A stretch of DNA of 64,000 nt from Neoalteromonas facilis. GTDB lineage: Bacteria > Pseudomonadota > Gammaproteobacteria > Enterobacterales > Alteromonadaceae. The DNA is taken from assembly GCF_002807665.1 (NCBI RefSeq), contig NZ_PEAY01000004.1, positions 534,604 to 598,603 on the forward strand, written 5' to 3'. The notes under the pieces are model-generated. The model did not search any database. It was not told where the DNA came from and was given only the letters and a program-made list of their open reading frames with translations. The position numbers and the translations under genes are program-made. Shown one piece after another: positions 45,693 through 55,548 of the stretch; positions within the stretch are counted from its first letter, which is position 1, and each line of letters starts with the position of its first letter.

Positions 45693-46121
45693 ATGACAGA
45701 TCAAATCAAAATGACGTCAAACCAACCGTACTTGCTGAAAGGCTTTTACGATTGGATTGTTGATAATGACCTCACACCTTATATCGTGGTTAACGCCAAT
45801 ATGAGGGGAGTCGAGGTTCCGCAACAGTTTGTTAAAGATGGTCAAATTGTTTTGAATGTCTCCCCTAGTGCATGTGTACACTTTTCACTGGATTATGAGA
45901 GCCTGAGTTTTCAGGCTCGTTTCAGTGGCCAACCCCATCGTATATTTATTCCGTGTCAGGCCGTAATTGCGATATACGCGCGTGAAAATGGCGCTGGGAC
46001 GGTGTTTACGCCGGAAGCTGAGATTGAGTCAGACGCAACGACGGCAACACCTGAAGCGACATCAGAACCACTTGCCAAGCCCGCTAAGAAGGCTAAGCCC
46101 TCGTTAAGAGTGGTTAAATAG
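45693..46121 (+). CDS. sspB: stringent starvation protein B, ClpXP adaptor
   Basis: A 142-residue adaptor that brings ssrA-tagged proteins to ClpXP. The substrate-binding beta-sheet domain covers about residues 7-110 ('PYLLKGFYDWIVDNDLTPYIVV', partial). A flexible A/P/T/K-rich linker leads to the terminal 'PSLRVVK', the ClpX-docking tail nearly identical to that of E. coli SspB. It is the last gene of the rightward block. Confidence 0.97.
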   Translation: MTDQIKMTSNQPYLLKGFYDWIVDNDLTPYIVVNANMRGVEVPQQFVKDGQIVLNVSPSACVHFSLDYESLSFQARFSGQPHRIFIPCQAVIAIYARENGAGTVFTPEAEIESDATTATPEATSEPLAKPAKKAKPSLRVVK

Positions 46122-46136
46122 CTCAACGAAGAAACA

Positions 46137-47051
46137 TTACCCTACTGTTTTAAGCGCGTTTATTATTGAAGGCTTAAGTTGGGTAATTTTCTCGTTTTCG
46201 CTACCTTCCACCAGTGCTAATAGCTGCATAAGATACTGACGAACATTATGTAATTGGGATAGTCCCGTTTGGCTTTGATACGCCTGCCGCCAAGAGTCTA
46301 AAGGGGCTGGGTGGACGATTTCATCAAGCCACGTTTGCCATTCTTGTAGCTCATGTAAGCCAGCTAACCACACATATAATGAGGGTAAAGCTAATCTTCT
46401 AGGCTCCCCATATATATAAAAATGATTGTTGTCAGGCACAACTTGACTGGCGATGGCGAGCAGTAAGGCATCGGCTTGTGACTTATTCAATCGACTATTC
46501 AGTGCTAGTTGCAGAAGTATATCCGCGCCATGTGCGACACCATGACGCCAACCTTCTTTTTCATCGAAGCCGCGATAATCGCTAACGCTTTTAACATACT
46601 CAGTTGCAATGAGTACACTAACATTGAATTGCTCATCTGAAAGAAAAGGTGATATGCGATCTACGCGCACTATTTCAGCAAATATAAGCGCGTTAAAGGG
46701 CATTAAAAAACCTTCACTATCATTCTTTCCAGAGGCAAGTTGATCAGCGACACGTGAGTGCAACACAGCGATGGTATCGTCAGCTAGACTCTCGCTTCGC
46801 AACCATTGAGTTAACGCTTCATATGCGACGCCATCACGGATAGCCGGGTCTTCCTCTGCTAAACATGCGAGCAACTGAAGCGCTAATTCATCTCTGGCTT
46901 CCTGTTCACTTATTTCAAAGGCCTGACTTTTAAGATCAAGAAGTGCTTTTTTATCCCACTCAGATGAGAAACAACCCGATGGTGTTTCATCAGCGACTAG
47001 TGGGGAAGAACTTAATAGCAGAAAGATAGTAGCAAGAACAAAGCGCATCAC
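46137..47051 (-). CDS. exported DUF2785-like protein
   Basis: A 304-residue protein with a signal peptide (hydrophobic core about residues 3-16, cleavage near VAD or slightly earlier). The segment 'YRGFDEKEGWRHGVAHGADIL' (partial) near residue 160-180 resembles the defining motif of DUF2785, an alpha-helical family of unknown function. The rest is predicted helical repeats. Two cysteines could pair in the periplasm. No partner gene is evident. The family assignment is from motif memory and needs a profile search. Confidence 0.65.
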   Translation of the reverse strand: MMRFVLATIFLLLSSSPLVADETPSGCFSSEWDKKALLDLKSQAFEISEQEARDELALQLLACLAEEDPAIRDGVAYEALTQWLRSESLADDTIAVLHSRVADQLASGKNDSEGFLMPFNALIFAEIVRVDRISPFLSDEQFNVSVLIATEYVKSVSDYRGFDEKEGWRHGVAHGADILLQLALNSRLNKSQADALLLAIASQVVPDNNHFYIYGEPRRLALPSLYVWLAGLHELQEWQTWLDEIVHPAPLDSWRQAYQSQTGLSQLHNVRQYLMQLLALVEGSENEKITQLKPSIINALKTVG

Positions 47052-47161
47052 GATTTCCTAATCAATTGAATTTACAGACTAGCAAAACGGTGAAGGAATA
47101 CCACTGAGTAGCGCTTAAACAACAAGGTGCTCAGTATTAAAACGATCATGGAAACGCGACA

Positions 47162-48520
47162 TTAGATTAAGAACAGCGTTGCTGTTCCTAAAAATGCAAA
47201 GATGCCAACTACATCGGTAATAGTCGTCAGTATTACGCCGCCAGCCAATGCGGGATCGATTTTAAGGCGTTTCATCAGGATGGGAATTGTTGCGCCTGAG
47301 AGTGCTGCGGCAATCATATTCGCCATCATGGCAAATGCGATGATGACCCCTAACTGATAATCTTGTTTCCATAACGCAATAACCGCAGCAATAAGAACCG
47401 CCCAAATTAAGCCATTCAGAAAACCAATCGCGAGTTCTTTGGTTATTAAAGAGCGGCTATTGCCCGAGTTTACGTGCCCAAGCGCCATACCGCGAATAAC
47501 CAACGTCAGGGTTTGGTTTCCAGCGACTCCACCCATGCTCGGCACGATAGTGTTTAATATAGCGAGTACTGCTAGCTGGCTAAGCGTTGCTTCAAACAAA
47601 TCACTTACCGCCGCAGCCATCAATGCGGTTAATAGGTTTACGCCTAACCAAATAGAGCGGCGGCGTGTACTTTGCAGGACGGGTGCAAAAGTATCCTCTT
47701 CGTCATCTAAACCCGCCATACTCATCATCGAGTGTTCAGCGTCTTCACGAATGATATCGACCACGTCATCAATGGTAATACGCCCAACTAAGCGATGTTT
47801 ATTGTCGACGACGGGGGCTGAAAGCCAATTATAGCGCTCAAACAAGCTGGCAACTTCACCATCATGCATATCAACAGGGATGGCTTCTGGCTCATCATCC
47901 ATGACCTCGGCAACGAGTGCTTCAGCAGGCTCTATGAGTAAGCGTGTGACAGGGAGGCTACCAATCAAAGTGTCATTGCGATCCACAACATAAAACGTGT
48001 CCGTGTCTTCTGGTACTTTAGAACGCAAGCGTAAGTAACGCAGAACAACATCGATGGTCACGTCAGACCGCAGGGTTATGGTGTCTGTATTCATGATGAA
48101 ACCAGCGGTTTCTTCACCATAAGACAACGCTTGCTCAGCACGTTGACGATCTTGCTCGTCCATTGACTTTAGCAATGAGGCGAGGACTTCCTCAGGAAGT
48201 GAGCTTAGTGTTTCAGCTAAGTCATCGGTATCCATTTGGCCCAACACGTCAACAGCGTTGGTCGTGGTCATCTGTGTGATGATACCGTTACGCACATCTT
48301 CCGACAGTTCTTCAATAACGTCAGAATGGAAATCGCTGTCGATTAGCTGCCAAAGTTCATCACGCGATTTTTTGGGGCTTGATTCAAGGATTAATGCGAC
48401 GTCGGAAGCTGGCAATGTGTGCAGTGTGCGTCTGACAGAAACGAAGCGACCAGACGCAAGGGCACGCATGATGTCTTTCATCTGGGCGCGTGTGCGATTG
48501 GATTCGAGTGCTTCAGCCAT
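47162..48520 (-). CDS. mgtE: magnesium transporter MgtE
   Basis: About 452 residues. An Mg2+-gated magnesium channel. A helical N domain (about 20-125, with 'LEEVLASLLKSMDEQDRQRAE'-type repeats), a pair of CBS domains (about 130-255, 'DTFYVVDRNDTLIGSLPVTRLL') and five transmembrane helices (about 280-452) are in the family order. The signature 'PSMGGVAGNQTLTLVIRGMALG' is intact. The ATG at 48520 is preferred over an in-frame GTG at 48529. It lies downstream of ntrC on the same strand. Confidence 0.94.
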   Translation of the reverse strand: MAEALESNRTRAQMKDIMRALASGRFVSVRRTLHTLPASDVALILESSPKKSRDELWQLIDSDFHSDVIEELSEDVRNGIITQMTTTNAVDVLGQMDTDDLAETLSSLPEEVLASLLKSMDEQDRQRAEQALSYGEETAGFIMNTDTITLRSDVTIDVVLRYLRLRSKVPEDTDTFYVVDRNDTLIGSLPVTRLLIEPAEALVAEVMDDEPEAIPVDMHDGEVASLFERYNWLSAPVVDNKHRLVGRITIDDVVDIIREDAEHSMMSMAGLDDEEDTFAPVLQSTRRRSIWLGVNLLTALMAAAVSDLFEATLSQLAVLAILNTIVPSMGGVAGNQTLTLVIRGMALGHVNSGNSRSLITKELAIGFLNGLIWAVLIAAVIALWKQDYQLGVIIAFAMMANMIAAALSGATIPILMKRLKIDPALAGGVILTTITDVVGIFAFLGTATLFLI

Positions 48521-48594
48521 CAGTTTCACTATGCAGGAATCTTAATTCTTGCATAGAGTAACTTATAATAGCTTGTTATGACTACGAATTTTCT

Positions 48595-50004
48595 TTAACT
48601 CAGTAAGTCTAATTCTTTTAATTTTCGCGTAAGCGTATTGCGCCCCCAACCGAGACGTTTCGCTGCGTCTTGTTTGTGGCCGTGAGTGAAATGTAAAGCG
48701 CGCTGTAAAAGCGTTTTCTCAAACACATACTGCGCATCGTTAAGAATGTTCTCGCGCCCACTTTTTAATTGTTGATCAGCCCATTGAGCCAACAAGTTTT
48801 CCCAGCTCGCATCTGTCGCAACACTTTGTGGAGCTGAATCTTCATGAATTTCAGGTGGCAGGTCAGCGGGCAGTATTTCTTGGCCAGATGCCATTACGGT
48901 TAACCAGCGACATACATTTTCAAGTTGTCGTACATTGCCTGGCCACGCTAATTCACTCATAACACGTGCGGCTTCCTTACTGAGTTGCTTGCTCTCGACA
49001 TCCAACTCTTTAGCCGCTCTCACTAGGAAGTGTTTCGCCAACAAGGGGATATCTTCACGGCGCTCTTTAAGCGAAGGAATATGCACACGAATAACGTTTA
49101 GGCGGTGAAATAAGTCTTCCCGAAATTTCCCTTCAGTAACACGTTTCTCTAGGTTTTGATGGGTTGCAGCTATTATCCTCACATCGACCTTGATGGGCTC
49201 TCGTCCGCCAACGCGATAAAACTGCCCATCAGCCAATACGCGCAGTAAGCGGGTCTGTACATCAAGGGGCATATCACCAATTTCATCTAAAAACAGGGTG
49301 CCACCATTGGCTTGTTCAAACCGTCCCTGTCGCTGATTTTGTGCACCGGTAAAGGCGCCTTTTTCATGGCCAAACAATTCAGATTCAACCAAATCGGCAG
49401 GGATAGCAGCCATATTTAACGCGATAAAGGGGTTCATTGCGCGTGGAGAGTGCCTATGTAAAGCGTGCGCAACGAGTTCCTTACCCGTACCCGACTGCCC
49501 ATTGATTAGGACGCTAATTGAAGAGCGCGATAGACGTCCTATCGCCCTAAAAACTTCCTGCATCGCTGGCGCTTCACCAATGATCTCAGATGCGGGCGTT
49601 TCTTCTTGAGCGTTTTCAGCGCGGCTATTTTCCTTTGCATGAATAAGTGCTCTTTGTACGAGCGTAATAGCCTCGTCAATATCGAAAGGTTTAGGCAGGT
49701 ATTCGAATGCGCCACTTTGATAGGCATTCACCGCACTGTCTAGGTCTGAATGCGCCGTCATAATAATGACCGGCAACAATGGGTACACTTCATGGACTCT
49801 ACTGAGCAATGTCATCCCGTCCATTTCAGGCATTTTGATGTCAGATATAATCACCTGTGGGGGCTGAGCAACATCCAGTTGTAGTAATAAATCTTGTGGA
49901 TTAGCAAATGATACGCAAGGAATTTGGGCCGCTTGCAACGCCTTTTGCAATACCCAGCGTATTGAACTGTCATCATCTACTATCCATACGGGTTCAGAAT
50001 TCAT
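48595..50004 (-). CDS. glnG: nitrogen regulation response regulator NtrC
   Basis: A 469-residue sigma-54-dependent activator. The receiver domain has D55 as phospho-acceptor ('[11 protein letters not shown]'). The AAA+ domain shows 'GQSGTGKE' (Walker A), the sigma-54 contact loop GAFTGA, and '[12 protein letters not shown]' (Walker B). A Fis-type helix-turn-helix ends the protein ('[19 protein letters not shown]'). It follows ntrB with a 26-base gap. NtrC-like sites occur upstream of glnA and ntrB in this window. Confidence 0.97.
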   Translation of the reverse strand: MNSEPVWIVDDDSSIRWVLQKALQAAQIPCVSFANPQDLLLQLDVAQPPQVIISDIKMPEMDGMTLLSRVHEVYPLLPVIIMTAHSDLDSAVNAYQSGAFEYLPKPFDIDEAITLVQRALIHAKENSRAENAQEETPASEIIGEAPAMQEVFRAIGRLSRSSISVLINGQSGTGKELVAHALHRHSPRAMNPFIALNMAAIPADLVESELFGHEKGAFTGAQNQRQGRFEQANGGTLFLDEIGDMPLDVQTRLLRVLADGQFYRVGGREPIKVDVRIIAATHQNLEKRVTEGKFREDLFHRLNVIRVHIPSLKERREDIPLLAKHFLVRAAKELDVESKQLSKEAARVMSELAWPGNVRQLENVCRWLTVMASGQEILPADLPPEIHEDSAPQSVATDASWENLLAQWADQQLKSGRENILNDAQYVFEKTLLQRALHFTHGHKQDAAKRLGWGRNTLTRKLKELDLLS

Positions 50005-50030
50005 AATTATGTACCTTGCTCAACATAATA

Positions 50031-51116
50031 TTAATCTCCATTTTCTAACGGCTCATCTGCCGAAATAATGGGCAAATAAATAGAAAATTCGGTATGTCCG
50101 CGATGGCTATCGCATTCTATTTTGCCTTTGTGATGATCAATCAACGTTTGTGAAATGGATAAACCAAGACCACTACCATCGGCTTTGCTGGTTACCATGG
50201 GGTAAAACAAAGTATCACGCAGTTGTTCTGGAATACCGGGGCCGTTATCAATCACTTTGATCACGGCACATAATGGGTAACGGATACCATGGATCGTCAT
50301 TTGTCTTTCAACGCGGGTAATCAACTGGATTTGAGGGTGTTCGGTATTTGACTCATGTAAAGCCTGCTGAGCATTGCGAACAATATTTAATATAGCTTGT
50401 TCAATCATATGCGGATCTATGGTCAGGTCTGGAATACTGGGGTCATAGTCACGTATAACTTCAATGGCATACACCTCATCTGCATTGACCAGAGTGCGAA
50501 CGCGCTCTAACGATTGATGTAAATTACAGTGCTGAAAACGCGGCAATGTGTTCGGCCCAAGCAATCTATCTACAAGGCTTCGTAGACGATCGGCTTGTTC
50601 GATGATCATTTCCGTGAATTCAGAGTATTCTGGATTATTTAATGAGCGACTCAGCAGTTGAGCTGCGCCTCGAATGCCACCTAATGGGTTTTTGATTTCG
50701 TGTGCAAGCCCACGAATGAGCTCTCGTGCAGCATGTTGTTGCGCATGTTGCATGTTTTCCTGAGAAATGCGCTTCTGTTTATCAATTTGACGTGTTTCAA
50801 ACATCAAGAAGGGCTGCCCATCAACGCTAATACTGGTGACGGTGATATCAGCTAAAACGTAACGTTGATCTCGAAAGCATAGTTGGAACTCATTTTCGGT
50901 AAACTCATCACCGTCATGCAATGCCCGCAGTAAACGCTCTTCATCGAGTGCACGATTATAGAAATAATCGCGTAAGTCACTCCCTTGCAATTGATTAAGA
51001 CTACGCTCGAATAACTTTTGTGCGGCGAAATTGCAAAACTGAATAACAAATTCGCCATCGATTATTACAATCGCGGTATTTAAGTTATCCAATAGTTTGT
51101 TTGCTTCAAATTTCAC
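50031..51116 (-). CDS. glnL: nitrogen regulation sensor kinase NtrB
   Basis: A 361-residue soluble histidine kinase/phosphatase controlled by PII. A PAS domain (about 8-110), the phospho-acceptor H139 in 'GLAHEIKNPLGG', and a HATPase domain with 'DNGPGIPEQ' and 'GSGLGLSISQTLID' are seen. The start is GTG at 51116 with GAGG upstream. It precedes ntrC. An NtrC-like box at 51134-51149 suggests feedback on this operon. Confidence 0.97.
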   Translation of the reverse strand: MKFEANKLLDNLNTAIVIIDGEFVIQFCNFAAQKLFERSLNQLQGSDLRDYFYNRALDEERLLRALHDGDEFTENEFQLCFRDQRYVLADITVTSISVDGQPFLMFETRQIDKQKRISQENMQHAQQHAARELIRGLAHEIKNPLGGIRGAAQLLSRSLNNPEYSEFTEMIIEQADRLRSLVDRLLGPNTLPRFQHCNLHQSLERVRTLVNADEVYAIEVIRDYDPSIPDLTIDPHMIEQAILNIVRNAQQALHESNTEHPQIQLITRVERQMTIHGIRYPLCAVIKVIDNGPGIPEQLRDTLFYPMVTSKADGSGLGLSISQTLIDHHKGKIECDSHRGHTEFSIYLPIISADEPLENGD

Positions 51117-51133
51117 AAGGCCTCACAATGCGT

Positions 51134-51149
51134 TGCACAAAAATGGTGC
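51134..51149 (-). promoter_or_regulatory. NtrC-like binding site in the ntrB promoter
   Basis: TGCACAAAAATGGTGC matches the glnA-proximal box TGCACCATAATGGTGC at 14 of 16 positions. On the minus strand a possible promoter TTGTGC-N17-TAAACT lies just upstream (-10 at 51156-51161), so the box would cover the start of transcription, a repressor-type position as known for glnLp in E. coli. Confidence 0.6.
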
Positions 51150-51215
51150 ATCAAAAGTTTAGCCTGCAATCCTTGGGTGCACAACTGAAACTGAATAGCT
51201 TCGAAAGCGTTGTAT

Positions 51216-51740
51216 TTACTGCTTAGGATTGATCAGTGCAGATGCCTGATGCATGAACAGTGTTTGTGAGGGAGACGATGCAAGGACCTTGCCTTTATTG
51301 TCAGTATATTCAACTTTAAAACGATGCTGCCCGCGAACGACATTACTGAGTTCGAAGTTGCCTGTATCGCTCTCGCCGACGTTCTGACCGTCGAATATAA
51401 GTTGATAGCGACCGCCCGGGGCGGCAGGCGTCAATTGAGCATTAATATTAAATTTACCGTTATTGTCACGAATGGTTGCCTCGTCTTGAGGCGATGTGAT
51501 GGTTAATGTGTAATCGATTGGCTTTTCAGTTTTTGCCGCGGTGTTTGGCGCAGTAGCACTGTTCACGCGGGCTAACGGTTGGCTGGTATTTACTTTATTT
51601 AAATGCACAGGCGTACTGCCAGGTACTGGCTGGTCTGTGTAGGTTACTGTACCGTCAGCGGCAACCACCTTATAAACCGTACGTGCATATACGGTGGCGC
51701 ATAGCCCAACAGTTAGCAAGAGAGTCATTACATATTTCAT
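51216..51740 (-). CDS. DUF4124 secreted protein
   Basis: A 174-residue periplasmic protein. A signal peptide ends near VYA|R (residue 19). The DUF4124 motif 'VYKVVAADGTVTYTDQPVPGS' (partial) follows at about 22-45, then a low-complexity linker and a C-terminal Ig-like beta domain (about 75-165, 'GGRYQLIFDGQNVG'). DUF4124 proteins are common before ntrB or glnA in marine gammaproteobacteria; no role is established. A terminator separates it from glnA. Confidence 0.88.
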   Translation of the reverse strand: MKYVMTLLLTVGLCATVYARTVYKVVAADGTVTYTDQPVPGSTPVHLNKVNTSQPLARVNSATAPNTAAKTEKPIDYTLTITSPQDEATIRDNNGKFNINAQLTPAAPGGRYQLIFDGQNVGESDTGNFELSNVVRGQHRFKVEYTDNKGKVLASSPSQTLFMHQASALINPKQ

Positions 51741-51770
51741 GTTGTTAAGTGTAGAGCGAATTGGACAAAT

Positions 51771-51794
51771 AAAAAAGCCCGCAAAAAGCGGGCT
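51771..51794 (-). terminator. rho-independent terminator of glnA
   Basis: Read leftward, AGCCCGC-TTTTT-GCGGGCT followed by TTTTT. It begins about 22 bases after the glnA stop and isolates glnA from the genes beyond. Confidence 0.92.
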
Positions 51795-51815
51795 AGGTAT
51801 ATCGAATTATAAGTA

Positions 51816-53225
51816 TTAGCAGCTGTAGTACATATCAAACTCAACTGGGTGAGTTGTCATATTAAGCGTTTCAACCTCTTCAGCTTTAAGACCAATGTAT
51901 GCATCAATCATGTCATCAGTCATAACGCCGCCGGCTTTAAGGAAATCACGGTCGCTATCAAGTGCAGCTAGCGCTTGCTCTAGTGAACTTGCAACGGTTG
52001 GGATTTCTGCTGCTTCTTCTGGTGGAAGATCGTATAGATCTTTGTCCATAGAATCGCCTGGGTGGATTTTGTTTTTGATACCGTCAAGACCAGCCATCAA
52101 CATTGCAGTGAATGCTAAGTATGGGTTTGCTGTTGGGTCAGGGAAGCGAACTTCAATACGACGAGCCTTATCGCTGGTTACGTAAGGAATACGAATTGAA
52201 GCAGAGCGGTTACGTGCAGAGTATGCAAGCATAACAGGCGCTTCGAATCCTGGCACTAGACGCTTGTATGAGTTAGTTGAAGCGTTAGTAAATGCATTAA
52301 TTGCACGCGCGTGCTTGATAATACCGCCAATGTAGTAAAGTGCTTCTTCTGAAAGCCCTGCGTATTTATCACCCGCAAAGATATTCACGCCACCTTTACT
52401 GATCGATTGGTGACAGTGCATGCCTGATCCATTATCACCAACCAATGGCTTCGGCATGAAGGTCGCAGTTTGACCGTATGCGTTCGCTACATTGTGAATA
52501 ACATACTTATAAATTTGGATTTCATCCGCTTTGGTTACTAGCGTGTTGAATTGGCATGCAATTTCATTCTGGCCTGCAGTTGCAACTTCATGGTGATGAG
52601 CTTCTACTACAAGACCCATTTCTTCCATTACTAGACACATGGCAGCACGAGTATCGTGCGCTGAATCTACTGGAGGAACTGGGAAGTAACCGCCTTTCAC
52701 GCCTGGACGGTGAGCTAGGTTTCCACCTTCAAAATCAGCGCCAGAATTCCATTTAGCTTCTTCTGAATCGATTTTATAGAAAGAGCCCGCCATATCGGTA
52801 TGGAACTTCACGTCATCGAACAAGAAGAACTCTGGTTCAGGACCAAAGAATGCAGCATCACCGATACCGGTCGATTTCAAATACTCTTCTGCACGACGCG
52901 CAACTGAACGTGGGTCACGCTCATAACCTTGCATAGTCGAAGGTTCAAGAATGTCACAACGGATATTAACTTGTGTTTCCTCTGCGAAGGGGTCTAGTAC
53001 GCATGATTCTGGATCAGGCATAAGGATCATGTCTGATTCATTGATGCCCTTCCAACCAGCAATTGAAGAGCCGTCGAACATTTTACCTTCTTCAAAGAAG
53101 TCTTCATCTACTTGATGAGTAGGAATAGAAACGTGTTGCTCTTTTCCTTTTGTGTCTGTAAAGCGTAGGTCAACAAATTTAGCTTCGCTTTCTTTAATAA
53201 GTTCCAAGGCCTTTTCTACTGACAT
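51816..53225 (-). CDS. glnA: glutamine synthetase type I
   Basis: A 469-residue dodecameric enzyme that makes glutamine from glutamate, ammonia and ATP. The beta-grasp N domain has '[14 protein letters not shown]', and the catalytic domain has '[12 protein letters not shown]', '[11 protein letters not shown]' and '[10 protein letters not shown]'. Y398 in [10 protein letters not shown] is the GlnE adenylylation site, so activity is expected to be covalently controlled. The ATG at 53225 has GGAGG in front; the frame stays open upstream to 53300 but that stretch is promoter DNA. See the sigma-54 and NtrC entries. Confidence 0.98.
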   Translation of the reverse strand: MSVEKALELIKESEAKFVDLRFTDTKGKEQHVSIPTHQVDEDFFEEGKMFDGSSIAGWKGINESDMILMPDPESCVLDPFAEETQVNIRCDILEPSTMQGYERDPRSVARRAEEYLKSTGIGDAAFFGPEPEFFLFDDVKFHTDMAGSFYKIDSEEAKWNSGADFEGGNLAHRPGVKGGYFPVPPVDSAHDTRAAMCLVMEEMGLVVEAHHHEVATAGQNEIACQFNTLVTKADEIQIYKYVIHNVANAYGQTATFMPKPLVGDNGSGMHCHQSISKGGVNIFAGDKYAGLSEEALYYIGGIIKHARAINAFTNASTNSYKRLVPGFEAPVMLAYSARNRSASIRIPYVTSDKARRIEVRFPDPTANPYLAFTAMLMAGLDGIKNKIHPGDSMDKDLYDLPPEEAAEIPTVASSLEQALAALDSDRDFLKAGGVMTDDMIDAYIGLKAEEVETLNMTTHPVEFDMYYSC

Positions 53226-53288
53226 GGTGTCCTCCAGGTTTATAGGCGTTAATACTAAGTTGGGTAAAAATCCAGTGGTAAAACCCTG

Positions 53289-53304
53289 TGCGATTATCAT
53301 GCCA
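53289..53304 (-). promoter_or_regulatory. sigma-54 promoter of glnA
   Basis: On the minus strand TGGCATGATAATCGCA fits the -24/-12 consensus TGGCAYRNNNNTTGCW with correct GG-to-GC spacing and a single departure (C for the second T before GC). It lies about 64 bases before the glnA start codon. Confidence 0.8.
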
Positions 53305-53366
53305 TGAATTAATACCGCAGAATTGCTACAGTTATATGCGATAAGGCAATTAATTCGGCAATATCA

Positions 53367-53382
53367 TGCACCATAATGGTGC
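53367..53382 (-). promoter_or_regulatory. NtrC-like enhancer site 1 of glnA
   Basis: TGCACCATAATGGTGC is a near-perfect dyad of the NtrC type (TGCACC-N4-TGGTGC form). It is centred about 97 bases upstream of the expected sigma-54 start. Confidence 0.8.
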
Positions 53383-53387
53383 TTTGG

Positions 53388-53403
53388 TGCTTCATTGTGG
53401 TGC
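53388..53403 (-). promoter_or_regulatory. NtrC-like enhancer site 2 of glnA
   Basis: TGCTTCATTGTGGTGC keeps one perfect half-site (TGGTGC) and a weaker other half. It is exactly 21 bp, two helical turns, from site 1, so two NtrC dimers would sit on the same face. Confidence 0.65.
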
Positions 53404-53614
53404 GCAAGGTGTAATGGGTTGCACATGCTAATTAGCATAGACGCTAAATAGCGCATGTGAAGTAAATTTTTTTTAAGTCGCTGATTAAATCTTCATCGCA
53501 ATATGCGGTATTAATCTGTACAATCCGCGCTCTTTAACTTACCGACGTTGTGCTTTTCTATGTAGAAGCATTTGGGTAAGGTGTTTTTAAGCCCTTTTTT
53601 CTGGCATTTAGGTA
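53404..53614. other. intergenic region between glnA control region and typA
   Basis: No gene is seen. A candidate -10 for typA, TACAAT at 53519-53524 followed by CCGCGC, lies about 90 bases before the typA start; no clear -35 is present. GCTAATTAGC at about 53427 is a short palindrome. Confidence 0.4.
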
Positions 53615-55447
53615 ATGAACAAGACTGATATTAGTAAATTACGCAATATTGCGATTATTGCACACGTTGACCACGGCAAAACGACCTTGGTTGATAAACT
53701 GCTTCAACAATCAGGCACACTGGAAGGTCGTGGTGAAGCGCAAGAACGCGTAATGGACTCTAACGATATTGAAAAGGAACGCGGCATTACAATTTTGGCT
53801 AAAAATACAGCCATCAATTGGAATGACTACCGCATCAATATTGTTGATACCCCGGGACACGCAGATTTCGGTGGTGAAGTAGAACGCGTTATGTCTATGG
53901 CTGACAGTGTTTTGCTATTGGTCGATGCACAAGAAGGCCCAATGCCACAAACGCGTTTCGTAACGCAAAAAGCTTTTGCTCAAGGCCTTAAGCCAATTGT
54001 TGTTATCAACAAAATCGACAAGCCTGGTGCTCGCCCAGATTGGGTTATGGATCAAGTATTCGATTTGTTCGACAACCTTGGTGCGACTGACGAACAGCTT
54101 GATTTCCAAGTGGTTTATGCGTCAGCGTTAAATGGATGGGCGTCGTTAGACGCAGATGAACCTGCCACCGATATGACAGCGTTATTTGAAACCATTGTTG
54201 AAAAAGTAGAAGCGCCAGCAGCCGATCCTGAAGGTGCATTGCAGATGCAGATTTCACAGTTGGACTACAACAGCTATGTTGGCGTTATCGGTGTTGGCCG
54301 CGTTACACGTGGTACAGTTAAATCGAATCAACAAGTCACTATCGTGGGTGCAGACGGTAAGAAGCGAAACGGTAAAGTAGGGCAAGTATTAGGCTACTTA
54401 GGCTTGGAACGCCACGAAGTCGATTCCGCTTCAGCCGGCGATATCATCGCTATTACGGGCCTTGGTGAGCTAAAAATCTCCGATACAGTATGTGACATTA
54501 ATACGGTTGAAGCATTACCACCATTGTCAGTTGACGAACCGACGGTAACCATGACTTTCCAGGTCAATACGTCACCGTTTGCGGGCAAAGAAGGTAAGTA
54601 CGTGACTTCGCGTAACATCCTAGAACGTTTGCATGCTGAACTGGTTCACAACGTAGCGCTTCGTGTTGAAGAAACAACAGACCCTGATAAATTCCGCGTA
54701 TCTGGTCGTGGTGAATTACACCTCGGTATTTTGATTGAAAATATGCGTCGTGAAGGCTATGAATTAGCGGTATCGCGTCCAGAAGTAATTCTGCGTGATG
54801 TAGACGGCGAAGTTCATGAACCTTACGAAACACTGACCATTGACTGTGAAGAACAACACCAAGGTTCGATCATGGAGCAATTGGGTATACGTAAAGCTGA
54901 ACTGAAAGACATGTCGCCAGATGGCAAAGGTCGTGTACGCTTAGATTTCGTAATCCCTAGCCGTGGTTTGATTGGTTTCCAAACAGAATTCATGACCCTG
55001 ACTTCAGGTTCAGGTTTGCTTTACCATACATTTGATCATTATGGTCCACACAAAGGTGGCAACATTGGTCAGCGTAAGAATGGTGTTCTAATTGCCAATG
55101 CACCGGGTAAAGCACTGACAAATGCGCTATTCAACCTACAAGAGCGTGGCCGTTTGTTTATTGGTCATGGTGTCGAAGTTTACGAAGGTATGATCATTGG
55201 TATTCATAGCCGTGATAACGACTTAACGGTTAATGCGCTAAAAGGTAAGCAGTTAACTAACGTTCGTGCTGCCGGTACTGATGAAGCGCAAACACTCGTA
55301 CCGCCTATTCGTATGACGCTAGAGCAAGCGCTAGAATTCATTGATGACGATGAACTAGTAGAAGTGACGCCTGAAAGCATTCGCATTCGTAAGAAATTAT
55401 TGACTGAGAATGACCGTAAGCGCGCGAGTCGCTCTAAAGAAAAGTAG
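53615..55447 (+). CDS. typA: ribosome-associated GTPase TypA/BipA
   Basis: A 610-residue translational GTPase acting in 50S assembly and stress. The G1 loop '[10 protein letters not shown]', G3 '[12 protein letters not shown]' and G4 'NKID' are intact, followed by the EF-Tu-like beta barrel, two alpha-beta domains and the BipA-specific C-terminal domain with '[18 protein letters not shown]' (partial). It is next to and divergent from glnA, the order seen in E. coli. Two hairpins, one a terminator, follow. Confidence 0.98.
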   Translation: MNKTDISKLRNIAIIAHVDHGKTTLVDKLLQQSGTLEGRGEAQERVMDSNDIEKERGITILAKNTAINWNDYRINIVDTPGHADFGGEVERVMSMADSVLLLVDAQEGPMPQTRFVTQKAFAQGLKPIVVINKIDKPGARPDWVMDQVFDLFDNLGATDEQLDFQVVYASALNGWASLDADEPATDMTALFETIVEKVEAPAADPEGALQMQISQLDYNSYVGVIGVGRVTRGTVKSNQQVTIVGADGKKRNGKVGQVLGYLGLERHEVDSASAGDIIAITGLGELKISDTVCDINTVEALPPLSVDEPTVTMTFQVNTSPFAGKEGKYVTSRNILERLHAELVHNVALRVEETTDPDKFRVSGRGELHLGILIENMRREGYELAVSRPEVILRDVDGEVHEPYETLTIDCEEQHQGSIMEQLGIRKAELKDMSPDGKGRVRLDFVIPSRGLIGFQTEFMTLTSGSGLLYHTFDHYGPHKGGNIGQRKNGVLIANAPGKALTNALFNLQERGRLFIGHGVEVYEGMIIGIHSRDNDLTVNALKGKQLTNVRAAGTDEAQTLVPPIRMTLEQALEFIDDDELVEVTPESIRIRKKLLTENDRKRASRSKEK

Positions 55448-55456
55448 ACTTTTTAA

Positions 55457-55478
55457 ATGCTCGTTTTCATGCGAGCAT
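55457..55478 (+). other. hairpin after typA
   Basis: ATGCTCG and CGAGCAT form a 7-bp stem with an 8-base loop, starting 9 bases after the typA stop. No T tract follows. It may protect the mRNA 3' end. Confidence 0.45.
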
Positions 55479-55497
55479 ATAATTTGTAGATTAGTTA

Positions 55498-55534
55498 AAC
55501 GCCGTTATCGCACTTGCGACCAACGGCGTTTTTT
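55498..55534 (+). terminator. rho-independent terminator of typA
   Basis: AACGCCGTT and AACGGCGTT pair as a 9-bp stem around a 14-base loop, followed by TTTT. Confidence 0.85.
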
Positions 55535-55548
55535 GTCTGGGAGGTTTT

